From NCBI GenBank assembly GCA_025935445.1, contig JAICVG010000098.1, positions 1 to 5,669 of the forward strand: a stretch of 5,669 bases of DNA, given 5' to 3'. This DNA comes from Nitrososphaera sp. (lineage in GTDB: Archaea > Thermoproteota > Nitrososphaeria > Nitrososphaerales > Nitrososphaeraceae). The position numbers and the translations under genes are program-made. Below are positions 5,192 through 5,669 of the stretch, piece by piece; position 1 is the stretch's first letter; each line of letters starts with the position of its first letter. A model generated the notes under the pieces. It saw nothing but the letters and a program-made list of their open reading frames with translations, made no database searches and was not told the origin of the DNA.

Positions 5192-5537
5192 GGGACTTTC
5201 TTAAACTTGCACCGATAAGTCCCTTTTTCCAGATCTCTTCCACATTGAGGTTGGGACATATTAATGCTAATTAATCTCTGGTAGGGTATTTTTTCGATAT
5301 TAATATTTAAGTTCTATCAGCTATCTTTTGTTGCGCCTGGTGGACGGATGACCAGCTAAATTCCTGGAGCAGCGCCAACAAATATCACTGTATATCAAGC
5401 ATAGTAGGCTATGAGAAATGCTGATCCACCAAATTCTATCGCCATGCATGGCATATACCCTCTTGGATACATAAGCAATTCCCACAATCTTACGGATGGC
5501 TCATTTCTGTTAAAGTTTCTACCATCCCGGAGGGCTA
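5192..5537. other. 346-base spacer between msrA and the zinc-ribbon frame
   Basis: No intact gene is visible. The left part holds the msrA upstream region with two ATTAAT boxes exactly ten bases apart (5260-5265 and 5270-5275), a T6 run at 5289-5294 and a palindrome ATATTAATAT at 5297-5306. The right part (from 5356) carries the interrupted frame that may continue the zinc-ribbon gene. Confidence 0.5.
5213..5220 (-). promoter_or_regulatory. Weak TATA-like element upstream of msrA
   Basis: ACTTATCG, preceded by purine-rich AAAAAGGG resembling a BRE, lies about 25 bases before ATG 5191, predicting a leaderless transcript. The match to the archaeal TATA consensus is imperfect. Confidence 0.27.
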
Positions 5538-5562
5538 TTATAGTATGCGGTTGATTGGTAGT
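5356..5562 (-). pseudogene. Possible out-of-frame, interrupted continuation of the zinc-ribbon gene
   Basis: In a different register from the zinc ribbon, the minus strand is open from about 5562 to a TGA at 5395-5397, then in the same frame to a TAG at 5356-5358. The translation runs polar (LRDGRNFNRNEPSVRLWELL), then YPRGYMPCMAIEFGG, then a hydrophobic part GSAFLIAYYA that after the TGA continues as YTVIFVGAAPGI. A zinc ribbon followed by a linker and hydrophobic helix is a common archaeal layout. Joining the pieces needs one frameshift in 5541-5562 and removal of one stop, giving a protein of roughly 97 residues. Either the gene is decaying or the sequence carries errors here; unrelated chance frames remain possible. 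Confidence 0.3.
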
Positions 5563-5648
5563 TCAGTTCCGCAATTACGACATGAACCCATTGCATATTG
5601 ATTCTCTTTACCGCAATTTGGACAATTTTCAACTATTGAGGTTGTCAT
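5538..5648 (-). CDS. Short zinc-ribbon reading frame, perhaps the start of a broken gene
   Basis: From ATG 5648 there are 36 codons to a TAA. The product holds CPNCGK at 9-14 and CRNCGTEL at 23-30, the two CxxC knuckles of a zinc ribbon, with Cys9, Cys12, Cys23 and Cys26 and ten residues between the pairs. In archaea such ribbons usually head longer proteins, often with membrane helices or another domain; on its own this would be very short. The frame has no stop between 5648 and the right edge, so the gene might also start beyond the window and this ribbon could be C-terminal. A protein-like frame in another register takes over at about 5562, so a frameshift is plausible. The zinc knuckles are certain; whether this is an intact gene is not. 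Confidence 0.5.
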   Translation of the reverse strand: MTTSIVENCPNCGKENQYAMGSCRNCGTELPINRIL

Positions 5649-5669
5649 GCTATCGTACCGCTGTTCTAG

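Noticed and set aside
1..5669. CRISPR array, insertion sequence or defence system
   Set aside because: There are no regularly spaced repeats, transposase motifs or terminal inverted repeats; the main content is housekeeping metabolism.

Overview
The window looks like a piece of an archaeal chromosome, most plausibly a soil ammonia oxidiser of the Nitrososphaeria (Thaumarchaeota). The affiliation is inferred: moderately low G+C by eye, TATA-like boxes about 25 bases before likely start codons, several TTG starts, and short zinc-ribbon proteins. No rRNA, tRNA, CRISPR array or mobile element is visible.

Left half (1-2948, all minus strand): a compact molybdenum cofactor (Moco) operon transcribed in the order moeA, moaA, moaD, moaE (cut by the window edge). 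MoaA starts pterin synthesis from GTP, MoaD and MoaE form the molybdopterin synthase that adds the dithiolene sulfurs, and MoeA inserts molybdenum. The gaps are 3, 10 and 6 bases. Shine-Dalgarno sites for moaD and (weakly) moaE lie in the Gly-Gly codons that end the preceding protein. MoaC, MoaB/MogA and MoeB are not in the window.

Centre (2949-3825): a 205-base divergent promoter region with several TATA-like boxes and a small palindrome separates moeA from a plus-strand YiiM-type MOSC protein, which is a likely Moco-binding partner of the same pathway.

Right half (3826-5669): looser gene spacing. It holds an unassigned four-cysteine zinc protein (4088-4351, minus), a peptide methionine sulfoxide reductase MsrA (4643-5191, minus), and at the right edge a short zinc-ribbon reading frame (5538-5648, minus) whose apparent continuation is frameshifted and interrupted. 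The spacers contain a few weak small ORFs, described individually with low confidence.

I did not find a convincing new system. The most interesting points are the double use of functional Gly-Gly codons as ribosome binding sites, the unusual number of TTG starts in the Moco cluster, the same-frame moaD/moaE junction, the pure AAT repeat coding for eight asparagines in MoaA, and the broken-looking zinc-ribbon locus.
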